Source: Bacteroidales bacterium
Lineage (GTDB): Bacteria > Bacteroidota > Bacteroidia > Bacteroidales > UBA932
Assembly (NCBI GenBank): GCA_024401895.1
Contig: JAKSKE010000003.1
Span: 1-64,000 of the forward strand
Reading direction: 5' to 3'
DNA length: 64,000 bases
Part shown: positions 54,742-62,790 of the stretch, piece by piece
Numbering within the stretch: the first letter of the stretch is position 1
How the letters are laid out: every line of letters starts with the position of its first letter
Made by a program: the position numbers and the translations under genes
The notes under the pieces: generated by a model
Told to the model about the DNA's origin: nothing
Database searches by the model: none
Seen by the model: the letters and a program-made list of their open reading frames with translations, nothing else

Positions 54742-55122
54742 TCATTCGAATTCGTCCCAGAGAGCATCCAGTTCGCGGCGTTCCTTCTTGGTAGGCCGGC
54801 CCGAGCCCCGGTCTCTCTTCACAAAAAACGTTTCCACCGGAGCGTGCAGTTTTGCGAGTTCGCTCTCGGGCGTAAGGTTCTGGGCGTACTGAGGCACCAG
54901 CGACGCGCCCATACGGGTTCCGCTGAGCTGGTTCACCTTGAATTCATATAGGACCGTACCCTTGCGCACTTTTATTGAATCGCCTATTTTCACGGCCTTC
55001 GACGCCTTTGCGTTCACGCCGTTTATCTGCACCTTATTGCCGTTGCAGGCATCGGTAGCCTCGCTGCGGGTCTTGAATACACGGATTGCCCACAGATATT
55101 TGTCGATACGTTCGCTGTCCAT
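54742..55122 (-). CDS. hslR: S4-domain RNA-binding protein, Hsp15-like
   Basis: 126-residue protein with an N-terminal S4 domain (IDKYLWAIRVFKTRSEATDA, VQINGVNAKASKAVKIGDSI) and a basic, charged tail ending RGSGRPTKKERRELDALWDEFE. Hsp15 rescues stalled 50S subunits carrying peptidyl-tRNA. Its ATG shares TGATG with the DJ-1 gene stop. Confidence 0.9.
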   Translation of the reverse strand: MDSERIDKYLWAIRVFKTRSEATDACNGNKVQINGVNAKASKAVKIGDSIKVRKGTVLYEFKVNQLSGTRMGASLVPQYAQNLTPESELAKLHAPVETFFVKRDRGSGRPTKKERRELDALWDEFE

Positions 55123-55703
55123 CAGTATAGATACATTGAATACTCTACATTGGCGGCGGCTTCCTCGCCTTTTATTGCTGCGAGGATGTCCAGGCCAAAG
55201 CTGACGGCGTGCCCGGCGCTGCGCCCGGTAATGATTCTCCCGCTTACCACCGAAGGCAGTTCCTCAAACACGGCCCCCTTCGAAAGAAGGTATTCCTGAA
55301 AACCGTCGAAACAGGTGAAATGCACCCCTTCGAGACTTGGCAGCTGGCTGAGTACCAGACCCGGAGCCGCGCAAATGGCGGCAACCGACCCGCCTTCCTC
55401 ATAATGCCTTTTCATCATTTCCATAAGAGGCGCGCATTCTGCAAGATTGCGGCTTCCGGGCATTCCTCCGGGGAAAATCATAAAATCCTTTTCGCAGGGG
55501 TCTTCGCAGGCAGAATCGCAGCATTGCCCGGGGATGAAAACTGTATGGGCCTTAACCATAACTCCGTGAGACGAAGTAACATATTGAGTACCGTTCACAC
55601 TAATCAGGGAGCATTCAACACCCCCGCGACGGAGCACGTCATTCACCGCAAGGGCTTCGCAATCCTCGAAACCGTCGGCTAAAAATATATTAACACCTTT
55701 CAT
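55122..55703 (-). CDS. DJ-1/PfpI-family protein
   Basis: 193-residue flavodoxin-like protein. The elbow cysteine lies in VAAICAAPGLVLSQL, and DJ-1-type text includes VNIFLADGFEDCEALAVND, DFMIFPGGMPGSRNLAE and VSGRIITGRSAGHAVSFGL. Members include deglycase- or chaperone-like proteins and 4-methyl-5-thiazole-phosphate-related enzymes, so a specific activity is not claimed. ATG 55703 is chosen on family match and the promoter 6 bases upstream. It leads the hslR-manA-alr operon and is divergent from the GH20 gene. Confidence 0.9.
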   Translation of the reverse strand: MKGVNIFLADGFEDCEALAVNDVLRRGGVECSLISVNGTQYVTSSHGVMVKAHTVFIPGQCCDSACEDPCEKDFMIFPGGMPGSRNLAECAPLMEMMKRHYEEGGSVAAICAAPGLVLSQLPSLEGVHFTCFDGFQEYLLSKGAVFEELPSVVSGRIITGRSAGHAVSFGLDILAAIKGEEAAANVEYSMYLY

Positions 55704-55709
55704 AACATA

Positions 55710-55717
55710 CAAATATA
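55710..55717 (-). promoter_or_regulatory. -7 element (TATATTTG) for the DJ-1 operon
   Basis: Minus-strand TATATTTG ending 6 bases before ATG 55703, implying an almost leaderless mRNA. Confidence 0.5.
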
Positions 55718-55730
55718 ACGAAATAAAGAG

Positions 55731-55738
55731 TATATTTG
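55731..55738 (+). promoter_or_regulatory. -7 element (TATATTTG) for the GH20 operon
   Basis: TATATTTG ending 5 bases before ATG 55744, in mirror arrangement to the DJ-1 element, within a 40-base spacer. Confidence 0.5.
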
Positions 55739-55743
55739 TACTT

Positions 55744-57789
55744 ATGAAGAGCAAATACCTATACATTATTGCCTGTGCGGCGGCAACATTGCTGACCAGC
55801 GCCGTCCTGTGCGGGCAGAGTTATGAAAAAGTGATACCCCGCCCGCAGTACATAAGCTCGGCGAAGGGGGTCTATCATCATTCGGCCAACGAACTCATAA
55901 ACGTCAAGTATAACAAAAGAATAGCAGAAGAAGGTTACATTCTGAAGGTTACCCCAAAGGCGGTAACAATTGAGGCTTCAAGTTCGACAGGCGTATTCTA
56001 CGCAAAACAGACTCTTTGCCAGATGAGCGGCAATATGTTTGCCGGCATAGAGACCTCCGACTGGACCATAGACTGCTGCACAATCAAGGACGAACCCCGT
56101 TTCCCCTACCGCGGCCTAATGTTGGACGCATCCCGGCACTTCCGCAGCAAAGAATTCATACTCAAGCATATAGATGCCATGGCTGCGGTCAAGCTAAACC
56201 GCCTGCATATGCATCTTACCGACGCCGAAGGCTGGAGGCTGCAAATTGACCGCTATCCCCTTCTCACCAGCAAGGCGGCCTGGAGGCAGCAGCAGTTCTG
56301 CAATGACTGGAGGCGTTCAGAGAGACATTTCTCCAGCGAAGAGGAAGGTTTCGGCGGATTCTACACCAAGGACGACATACGCGAGATTGTCGAATATGCG
56401 GCCGCAAGGCACGTGACGGTTGTGCCCGAAATCGAAATCCCGGGCCACAGTTACGAGGTTTGCTCGGTGTATCCCCAGGTAAGCTGCTCGGGCAGGGAAT
56501 ATGAAAACACGGTGCTGTGCCCCGGCAAAGAAGCCACCTTTGAGTTTATGCAGAACATACTGGACGAGGTTATGGAACTCTTCCCTTCCGAATATATTCA
56601 CATTGGAGGAGACGAGGCCAACAAGAAGGCCTGGCAAACCTGCCCGGACTGCCAGAAGCGCATAGCGGACGAGGGGCTGAAAGACGTGAACGAACTTCAG
56701 AGCTACACTATAAAGAGAATAGAAAGATATTTGGAAAGCCACGGAAGGCATATTATTGGTTGGGACGAGATTCTGGAAGGAGGACTTGCACCGAATGCCA
56801 CCGTAATGTCCTGGAGAGGCATAGACGGAGGCAACAAGGCAACCGAACTGGGACACGACGCCATTATGACTCCGGGGAAATTCTGTTACATAGATGCGGC
56901 CCAGGACAAACCTCACAAAGAGCCCGCCGCATACGGTGTTTATCTGCCTCTGGAGAAGATTTACAGCTACAATCCCACAGACGGGATTGCCCGCCCTTCC
57001 CACATAACGGGCGTACAGGCAAACCTTTGGGCAGAATATATTGTATCTGACGAATATGCCGAATATATGTACTGGCCCCGAGGGCTTGCCATAGCCGAAA
57101 TAGGCTGGACTCAGCCTCAGAACAAAGACGGATACGACAAGTTCCGCACGCGGGCCCTGGATTTGAACGCCCAGATGCGCAATGCCGGATACCACGCATT
57201 CGACCTTGCAACCGAGGCCGGAAACAGAGCCGGGTTCAACACGAGCACCGAGCATCTGGCAAGAGGCTGCAAAGTAATCTACAATGAAGGTTGCAAATGG
57301 AGCGGAGGCTATCCTGCAGCGGCCGAAGCTACCCTTACCGACGGCCTTCTGGGAGGATGGAGCTACCGGGATGACCGCTGGCAGGGCACAACCGGCAATT
57401 TCGACGTAACCATAGACCTGGGCAGAAGTGTAGATGTAAGCAGAATCGAAGCCGAATTCTACCGCAAGCAACGCGATATGAACTCGCCGGAATACGCAGA
57501 ATTCCAGATTTCCGACAACGGAACAGACTTTACAACCGTAGCCAGCTTCGGCAAAAAACCCGAAGGAGTGAAAAGCGAAGGCAGAGGATGGCGCCGCGAG
57601 CCTTATTCCGGCCCGGAGGGGAAAGCCAGTTTCAGACGCATAGTAATTCCCCAGGAAAGGGGCAATGAAGTCAGCTTCCCAAGGCTGGTTGCCGAATTCG
57701 ACACAGTGAAAACAAGATATATAAGGCTCAAAACAGAACGTTTCAACTTCTGGGGCTATTTCTTTTTGGATGAAATAATGGTTTATTAA
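55744..57789 (+). CDS. GH20 beta-N-acetylhexosaminidase with C-terminal discoidin-like domain
   Basis: Exported 681-residue exo-hexosaminidase. Signal peptide (IIACAAATLLTSAVLCGQ), GH20b domain (about 27-115), then the catalytic barrel with FPYRGLMLDASRHF, HMHLTDAEGWRLQID and YIHIGGDEANKKAW (catalytic Asp290-Glu291). The C-terminal part (about 520-681) resembles an F5/8 discoidin-like carbohydrate-binding domain: TLTDGLLGGW, FDVTIDLGRSVDVSRIEAEF, YAEFQISDNGTDF and RYIRLKTERFNFWGYFF. It is a second GH20 besides the one at the left edge but sits in a housekeeping operon with a Zn peptidase and coaD, not with SusCD. Confidence 0.95.
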   Translation: MKSKYLYIIACAAATLLTSAVLCGQSYEKVIPRPQYISSAKGVYHHSANELINVKYNKRIAEEGYILKVTPKAVTIEASSSTGVFYAKQTLCQMSGNMFAGIETSDWTIDCCTIKDEPRFPYRGLMLDASRHFRSKEFILKHIDAMAAVKLNRLHMHLTDAEGWRLQIDRYPLLTSKAAWRQQQFCNDWRRSERHFSSEEEGFGGFYTKDDIREIVEYAAARHVTVVPEIEIPGHSYEVCSVYPQVSCSGREYENTVLCPGKEATFEFMQNILDEVMELFPSEYIHIGGDEANKKAWQTCPDCQKRIADEGLKDVNELQSYTIKRIERYLESHGRHIIGWDEILEGGLAPNATVMSWRGIDGGNKATELGHDAIMTPGKFCYIDAAQDKPHKEPAAYGVYLPLEKIYSYNPTDGIARPSHITGVQANLWAEYIVSDEYAEYMYWPRGLAIAEIGWTQPQNKDGYDKFRTRALDLNAQMRNAGYHAFDLATEAGNRAGFNTSTEHLARGCKVIYNEGCKWSGGYPAAAEATLTDGLLGGWSYRDDRWQGTTGNFDVTIDLGRSVDVSRIEAEFYRKQRDMNSPEYAEFQISDNGTDFTTVASFGKKPEGVKSEGRGWRREPYSGPEGKASFRRIVIPQERGNEVSFPRLVAEFDTVKTRYIRLKTERFNFWGYFFLDEIMVY

Positions 57790-57797
57790 ATAATACT

Positions 57798-58481
57798 ATG
57801 GGATCTTCTTTTCTTTGGATAATAATGATTGGAGTGATGATTTTTTCATTCATCATCCAGCAGACTTTGAACGGGAAATTCAACAAATACTCGCATATTC
57901 CCACCAGGGGCGGCCTTTCGGGCGCCGAGGTTGCAGCGAAAATGCTCAGGGACCACGGAATCACCGACGTTAAAATAGTATCGACACCGGGAATGCTCAC
58001 CGACCATTACAACCCGGCCGACAAGACCGTAAACCTAAGCGAGGCCGTTTATTCACAGCGCAGCATTGCCGCCGCGGCAGTGGCAGCCCACGAAACCGGG
58101 CATGCAATTCAGCACGCTACCGGCTACGCTCCGTTGAGACTGCGTTCGGCCTTGGTTCCGGTGGTCACATTTGCAAACAGAACAGTTACCTGGGTCATTC
58201 TGCTCGGCCTTCTTGTTGCCAACTTCCTAGGTCCCACCCTGCTTTATCTGGGAATCGGCCTTTTTGCAGCCACCACCCTGTTCAGTTTCATTACTCTGCC
58301 TGTAGAGATCAATGCAAGCCACCGTGCCCTGGACTGGCTCAACGGTTCGGGTGTTTCCGATTTCGAGACTCAGGATATGGCCGCCGATGCGCTCAAATGG
58401 GCGGCGCTCACATACGTGGTAGCCGCACTGGGCTCCCTGGCAACCCTATTCTATTACATAGGTCTGGCCAGGAGAGACTAA
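57798..58481 (+). CDS. membrane zinc metallopeptidase (YugP family)
   Basis: 227 residues with an N-terminal membrane anchor (FLWIIMIGVMIFSFIIQQ), zinc motif HETGH in AAAAVAAHETGHAIQHATGY, and two or three more membrane segments (VTWVILLGLLVANFLGPTLL, ALTYVVAALGSLATLFYYIG). EINASHRALDWL is also typical. Predicted to cleave membrane or misfolded proteins; natural substrates are unknown. It starts 8 bases after the GH20 stop and precedes coaD by 12 bases. Confidence 0.92.
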   Translation: MGSSFLWIIMIGVMIFSFIIQQTLNGKFNKYSHIPTRGGLSGAEVAAKMLRDHGITDVKIVSTPGMLTDHYNPADKTVNLSEAVYSQRSIAAAAVAAHETGHAIQHATGYAPLRLRSALVPVVTFANRTVTWVILLGLLVANFLGPTLLYLGIGLFAATTLFSFITLPVEINASHRALDWLNGSGVSDFETQDMAADALKWAALTYVVAALGSLATLFYYIGLARRD

Positions 58482-58493
58482 AATCTGCACTTT

Positions 58494-58964
58494 ATGAAAG
58501 TAAAAGCACTGTTTCCGGGGTCTTTCGACCCGTTTACCGCAGGACATTTGAATATATTGAACCGGGCACTTACAATGTTCGACGAAGTTGTAGTTGCTGT
58601 GGGTGTAAACCAGGACAAGCGTGGATTCTTCAATATGGACCAGAGGACGGCAATCATAGGTGAAGCCGTGAAGGGCATACCGGGAGTAAGCGTAGTATGC
58701 TATGACGGACTCACAGTGGATATCTGCCGTCAGATGGGCATCCGGCACATTGTAAGAGGCGTACGCAATATGATTGATTTCGACAACGAACGCGCCATTG
58801 CCGACGCCAACCGCCGGCTCGCCCCAGAGATAGAGACAATCATAATCCCTACGGCACAGGAGTTTGCACACATTTCATCCAGCGCCGTACGCGACATTAT
58901 CCAGCACAAGGGCGACACCTCAATGTTCACTGTTCCCGGAGTAAAGCTCCCGGACGTAATATGA
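58494..58964 (+). CDS. coaD: phosphopantetheine adenylyltransferase
   Basis: Penultimate enzyme of CoA synthesis, 156 residues. Signature ALFPGSFDPFTAGHLNILNRA, then VVVAVGVNQDK, RHIVRGVRNMIDFDNERAIADANR and the C-terminal HISSSAVRDIIQHKGD. Normal length. It overlaps the thioredoxin-like gene by 4 bases (ATGA). Confidence 0.96.
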   Translation: MKVKALFPGSFDPFTAGHLNILNRALTMFDEVVVAVGVNQDKRGFFNMDQRTAIIGEAVKGIPGVSVVCYDGLTVDICRQMGIRHIVRGVRNMIDFDNERAIADANRRLAPEIETIIIPTAQEFAHISSSAVRDIIQHKGDTSMFTVPGVKLPDVI

Positions 58965-59767
58965 AACGGCTGGTCGCCATACTTGCTGTAATCCTTGCCG
59001 CGTTGCCCGCTTTCGGCCAGACAAATGAAAGCACGGCACACGCGGACGATTTGTGGATGTATGAAAAACTGGACTCGCTGGCAGACCGGTATATGAGTCT
59101 TATCTGCATTGAGCCTGTGGAAATCAAACAGCAGGAATGCGATTTTCTGTTGGCTTCGATAGACGACAGTCTTATGCAGAGTCATCTGGCCCAAAGGCTT
59201 TATAACAATTATAGGAAGTCTCCCCTTATGGGAGATGAGGCCGTTGCCATTTATCTGTGGGACAATTGGTTCGAAAGCCGCATAGTGAATTTTGAAAGCG
59301 AAGACGAATATGCAGATGCGAAGGTTTTCGCCCGATTCAACAGGCAGTCGCTCATAGGATGCCCTGCCCCTTCTCTCACGCTCTGCCGTCCCTGCTCGGG
59401 TACGACCGTCATCCCCCGCCCCGGCCGCAGCGCGATCCTCTTTTTCTACGACACCGACTGTGCAAAGTGCAAGCTGGAAACCAAAGTCCTGCCCACCGTG
59501 CTCAAGGGCTGGAAGGCTAAAGCCGATTTTTATGCCGTATATGTAGGGACCGACAAAGAAAAATGGAAAAAGTGGAGGAAAGAATTCAAGCTTGGCAACT
59601 GCAATTTAAAGGTCATTCACCTGTGGGATCCCGAGCTGGAGTCGGATTTTGTACAGAATTACGGGGTATTGTCCACGCCCAAGCTCTTTATAATAAAGAA
59701 CGACGGCACCATATTGGGCCGTCGTCTCGAAGTTGAAAATCTTCCGCAGCTGGAATCCAGCCTCTAG
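58961..59767 (+). CDS. exported thioredoxin-like protein with a second CxxC
   Basis: 268 residues with signal peptide (MKRLVAILAVILAALPAFGQ), a helical N-terminal region (about 30-130) and a C-terminal thioredoxin fold. The redox motif is CAKC (Cys167-Cys170) in FFYDTDCAKCKLE, with a cis-proline segment LSTPKLFIIKNDGTILGRR. A further CRPC (Cys142-Cys145) lies before the first core strand, which is unusual. Probably a periplasmic disulfide oxidoreductase; partners unknown. Its stop interlocks with the lon stop in a shared CTAG palindrome (59764-59767). Confidence 0.85.
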   Translation: MKRLVAILAVILAALPAFGQTNESTAHADDLWMYEKLDSLADRYMSLICIEPVEIKQQECDFLLASIDDSLMQSHLAQRLYNNYRKSPLMGDEAVAIYLWDNWFESRIVNFESEDEYADAKVFARFNRQSLIGCPAPSLTLCRPCSGTTVIPRPGRSAILFFYDTDCAKCKLETKVLPTVLKGWKAKADFYAVYVGTDKEKWKKWRKEFKLGNCNLKVIHLWDPELESDFVQNYGVLSTPKLFIIKNDGTILGRRLEVENLPQLESSL

Positions 59768-62163
59768 AAGATAAAATCTATCACGTCCTTGATATCCTTT
59801 ACGTAATGGAAGCTGAGGCCCTTTACGTAGATGTCCTTGATATCCTCGATGTCTTTGCGGTTTTCTTCGCAGATGACAATGGTATTTACCCCCGCGCGCT
59901 TGGCGGCAAGAATCTTCTCCTTGATTCCACCTACAGGCAGGACCTTGCCCCGGAGAGTCATCTCTCCCGTCATTGCAATTCCCTTCCTGACCGCCTTGCC
60001 TCTGAGAGCGCTTACCATAGAGCTGACCATCGTAATTCCGGCAGAAGGACCATCCTTGGGTGTAGCGCCTTCGGGAACGTGTACGTGAATGTCTTTCTTT
60101 GCAAAATCCTCGGGGCTTATCTGAGCCATCTGCGGGTGAGCCTTGATATACTGGTAGGCAATGGTAGCCGATTCCTTCATTACGTCTCCAAGGTTTCCGG
60201 TCATTGTCATAACGCCCTTGCCTTCACTTACGCTGCTCTCTACGAACAGAATCTCTCCGCCCATCTGAGTCCAGGCCAGTCCGGTAACGACTCCGGGGAA
60301 TTCATTGCCGTCCTGTGAATCGTGGAAGGCGGTGGGGAGCCCGAGGTATTCCTTCAGATGCTCTTTCTTAATAGTGGTGGGATAGTCCTGTTCCAACGCA
60401 ATTTTCTTTGCAGTGACACGGGCAATCTTGGCTATCTGTTTCTCCAGGCCGCGCACGCCCGATTCGTGGGTGTAGCTGTCGATTATCTCCCTGATTGCCT
60501 TGGCGTCTATCTTAAGCGCACCCTTCTTGAGCCCGTGCTCGCCCAATTGCTTGGGGATAAGGTACTTCTTTGCAATTTCGGCCTTCTCTTCGGCAAGGTA
60601 TCCGCTTACGTTTATCATTTCCATTCTGTCCAGCAGAGCCGGCTGAATGCTGGAGATTCCATTGGCAGTGGTGATGAACAGCACATTGCTGAGGTCGTAG
60701 TCAATGTCGAGATAATTGTCGTGGAAAGTGGCGTTCTGCTCGGGATCGAGAACTTCCAGCAAAGCCGATGAAGGGTCGCCCTTGAAATCCGACGCCAGTT
60801 TGTCTATCTCGTCCAGCACAATTACAGGGTTGGAAGTGCCGGCACGCTCTATTCCATTCAGGATACGTCCGGGAAGCGCCCCGACATAAGTTTTGCGGTG
60901 ACCGCGGATTTCGGCCTCATCGTGCATTCCGCCAAGCGAAATGCGCACATACTTGCGCCCGAGCGCCTTTGCGACAGACTTGCCCAAAGAGGTTTTTCCT
61001 ACTCCCGGAGGCCCGTACAGGCAGAGGATCGGAGACTTCATATTTCCTTTCAGCTTAAGAACCGCAAGGTATTCAATGATACGGTCTTTGACGTTGTCCA
61101 GGCCGAAGTGGTCCTTATCCAGCACCTTCTGGGCGTGGGCAAGGTCCAGATTGTCTTTGCTGAACTCGCCCCAGGGAAGATTGAGCAGAAATTCCAGGAA
61201 GTTGTACTGAACGCTGTAGTCGGGCGAGCTGGGATTGTACTTCTCGAGTTTTGCAAGTTCCTTCTCGAACTGTTTTCCCACAGCTTCGGGCCACTTCTTC
61301 TCGGCAGCCCTGGAACGGAAACGGTCGAATTCCTCGGCGTCGTCCATACCCAGCTCTTCCTGAATGGTACGCAACTGATTATTAAGGTAATACTCCCTTT
61401 GCTGCTGGTCTATTTCGCTCTTCACCTTCTGGTTGATCTCCTGTTTTATCTTCAGGAGCTCGAGCTGAGAACTCAGGCTCGACAGAAGTTTGAGAGCGCG
61501 CAACTTGACGTCGTCGTACTGAAGCAACTCCATTCTGTCAGAGAAATTGTCAACCTCTACGGTAGTTGCTATGAAATTCACAAGGAAGTGAAGGTTGTCG
61601 ATTCCGCGGAGAGCCCCCACCGCCTCCTTCGAAGCGAAGTTGGAGCCTTTGATAAGCTGGATGGCCTTTTCTTTGAGGGAATCGGCGATAGCCTTTGCAT
61701 CGGGGTCCTCACAGCCGTGGGTCTCTTCGCTCAGGTAATGAACCCTCGCCGTTATGTAAGGCTCATAGCCCAGCACCGCATCCAGTTCAAGACGCTTGTA
61801 GCCCTGAAGTATTGCGGTAATTGTTCCGTCGGGCATATCCAGGGTGCGGATGATTCTGGTGACGGTTCCATAGGGGAAGAGGTCTTCCTGCTGGGGATCC
61901 TCCACCATAACGTCTATCTGGGGCACGGCCCCTATGAAAAATCCGTTTTTCTCTGCATCTCTGATGAGTTTGACAGATTTGTCACGGCCAATGGTTATGG
62001 GAAATATTGTCCCGGGGAACACAACTGCATTACGTAGTGCCAGAATTGGCAGTGTATCAGGTAATTCCGAATCTTCTACCGGAGGTACGCCCTCGCCTTG
62101 CATTACCGGAATGATGCTCACTTCCGATCCTCCCGGGAGCATAAACTCTGTCTCAATATTCAT
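59764..62163 (-). CDS. lon: ATP-dependent Lon protease
   Basis: Cytoplasmic AAA+ serine protease degrading damaged and regulatory proteins, 799 residues. The N-domain begins at LPILALRNAVVFPGTIFPI, the coiled linker includes QREYYLNNQLRTIQEELG, and Walker A is CLYGPPGVGKTSLGKSVA. The protease domain has the catalytic serine in PKDGPSAGITMVS (Ser707) and the lysine in LPVGGIKEKILAAKRAG. ATG 62163 (MNIETEFMLPGG) is chosen because an in-frame start at 62238 adds an unrelated hydrophobic stretch overlapping the HU promoter region. It is divergent from HU. Confidence 0.96.
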   Translation of the reverse strand: MNIETEFMLPGGSEVSIIPVMQGEGVPPVEDSELPDTLPILALRNAVVFPGTIFPITIGRDKSVKLIRDAEKNGFFIGAVPQIDVMVEDPQQEDLFPYGTVTRIIRTLDMPDGTITAILQGYKRLELDAVLGYEPYITARVHYLSEETHGCEDPDAKAIADSLKEKAIQLIKGSNFASKEAVGALRGIDNLHFLVNFIATTVEVDNFSDRMELLQYDDVKLRALKLLSSLSSQLELLKIKQEINQKVKSEIDQQQREYYLNNQLRTIQEELGMDDAEEFDRFRSRAAEKKWPEAVGKQFEKELAKLEKYNPSSPDYSVQYNFLEFLLNLPWGEFSKDNLDLAHAQKVLDKDHFGLDNVKDRIIEYLAVLKLKGNMKSPILCLYGPPGVGKTSLGKSVAKALGRKYVRISLGGMHDEAEIRGHRKTYVGALPGRILNGIERAGTSNPVIVLDEIDKLASDFKGDPSSALLEVLDPEQNATFHDNYLDIDYDLSNVLFITTANGISSIQPALLDRMEMINVSGYLAEEKAEIAKKYLIPKQLGEHGLKKGALKIDAKAIREIIDSYTHESGVRGLEKQIAKIARVTAKKIALEQDYPTTIKKEHLKEYLGLPTAFHDSQDGNEFPGVVTGLAWTQMGGEILFVESSVSEGKGVMTMTGNLGDVMKESATIAYQYIKAHPQMAQISPEDFAKKDIHVHVPEGATPKDGPSAGITMVSSMVSALRGKAVRKGIAMTGEMTLRGKVLPVGGIKEKILAAKRAGVNTIVICEENRKDIEDIKDIYVKGLSFHYVKDIKDVIDFIF

Positions 62164-62253
62164 ATTCTTTGCCAAAATGTCAGTATTTTTAACCGGCGGA
62201 TATATGGTCAATAGCCGTGCCAGAAAAATTGCAGTCAAAAATAAACATAGAAT

Positions 62254-62284
62254 TTTGAATATTAAAAATTTAACTCTATTTTTG
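62254..62284 (+). promoter_or_regulatory. consensus promoter of the HU gene
   Basis: TTTG (62254-62257), a 19-base spacer and TATTTTTG (62277-62284) are a full match to the Bacteroidota TTTG-N19-21-TAnnTTTG promoter. Transcription would start near 62291, giving a leader of about 40 bases. Confidence 0.75.
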
Positions 62285-62331
62285 CACTCCCCAATGGGGA
62301 ATACAGTAATATAACATTAAAGATTGAGAAT

Positions 62332-62598
62332 ATGACTAAAGCAGACATCGTAAATCAGGTTGCGAAGGCTACCGGTATTGAGAAAGTAACAGTGCAGACC
62401 GTAGTAGAGGCTTTTATGGAAAGCGTAAAGGATTCTGTATCAAACAGTGAGCCCGTATATCTGCGTGGATTCGGAAGCTTCATCGTCAAGCATCGCGCAC
62501 AGAAGGCCGCCCGCAATATCACAAAGAAGACCACAATCACAATCCCCGCTCACGACATTCCCGCTTTCAAGCCTGCAAAAGTCTTTACAATAAAATAA
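62332..62598 (+). CDS. HU-family DNA-binding protein
   Basis: Nucleoid protein of 88 residues that bends DNA as a dimer. It starts MTKADIVNQVAKATGIEKV, has YLRGFGSFIVKHRAQKAARN (the start of the DNA-binding arm) and ends IPAHDIPAFKPAKVFTIK. Length is typical. A full consensus promoter precedes it, and the 29-residue basic gene follows after 21 bases, probably on the same transcript. Confidence 0.95.
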   Translation: MTKADIVNQVAKATGIEKVTVQTVVEAFMESVKDSVSNSEPVYLRGFGSFIVKHRAQKAARNITKKTTITIPAHDIPAFKPAKVFTIK

Positions 62599-62619
62599 TT
62601 ATTTCAAACAATACACACT

Positions 62620-62709
62620 ATGCCTAACGGAAAGAAGCATAAGAGACACAAAATGGCTACTCACAAACGTAAAAAACGTTTGCGCAAGAATAGACATAAG
62701 AAGAAATAG
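62620..62709 (+). CDS. 29-residue very basic protein
   Basis: A 90-base reading frame, ATG at 62620 to TAG at 62707, encodes a 29-residue peptide with 16 Lys/Arg and 4 His, starting MPNGKKHKRHKM and ending RHKKK. It lies 21 bases after the HU gene and 8 bases before a strong terminator, exactly where a real gene would sit. I recall similar short basic proteins annotated between HU and RNase E/G genes in other Bacteroidota. Composition suggests a ribosomal or other RNA-bound protein. It is too short for most gene callers. Confidence 0.78.
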   Translation: MPNGKKHKRHKMATHKRKKRLRKNRHKKK

Positions 62710-62716
62710 TCGCGGG

Positions 62717-62751
62717 AGGCCCGGCGGGAGATCCGCAGGGCCTTTCGTTTT
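62717..62751 (+). terminator. intrinsic terminator after the HU/basic-protein genes
   Basis: AGGCCC (62717-62722) pairs with GGGCCT (62738-62743), with an inner GCGG/CCGC stem, followed by TTTCGTTTT. Confidence 0.75.
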
Positions 62752-62756
62752 GAATG

Positions 62757-62780
62757 GCCGTATTTTTACGGCTTTTTTTT
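62757..62780 (+). terminator. second intrinsic terminator before the RNase E/G gene
   Basis: GCCGTA-TTTT-TACGGC (62757-62772) followed by eight Ts (62773-62780), a textbook rho-independent terminator in tandem with the previous one. It ends only 10 bases before the next ATG, so the RNase E/G gene must use read-through or a promoter inside the terminators. Confidence 0.8.
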
Positions 62781-62790
62781 GAAAAGCACA

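Noticed and set aside
60898..62037. A 379-codon open frame on the plus strand opposite lon
   Set aside because: It lies wholly within lon, with no domain and no promoter, so it is an antisense shadow.
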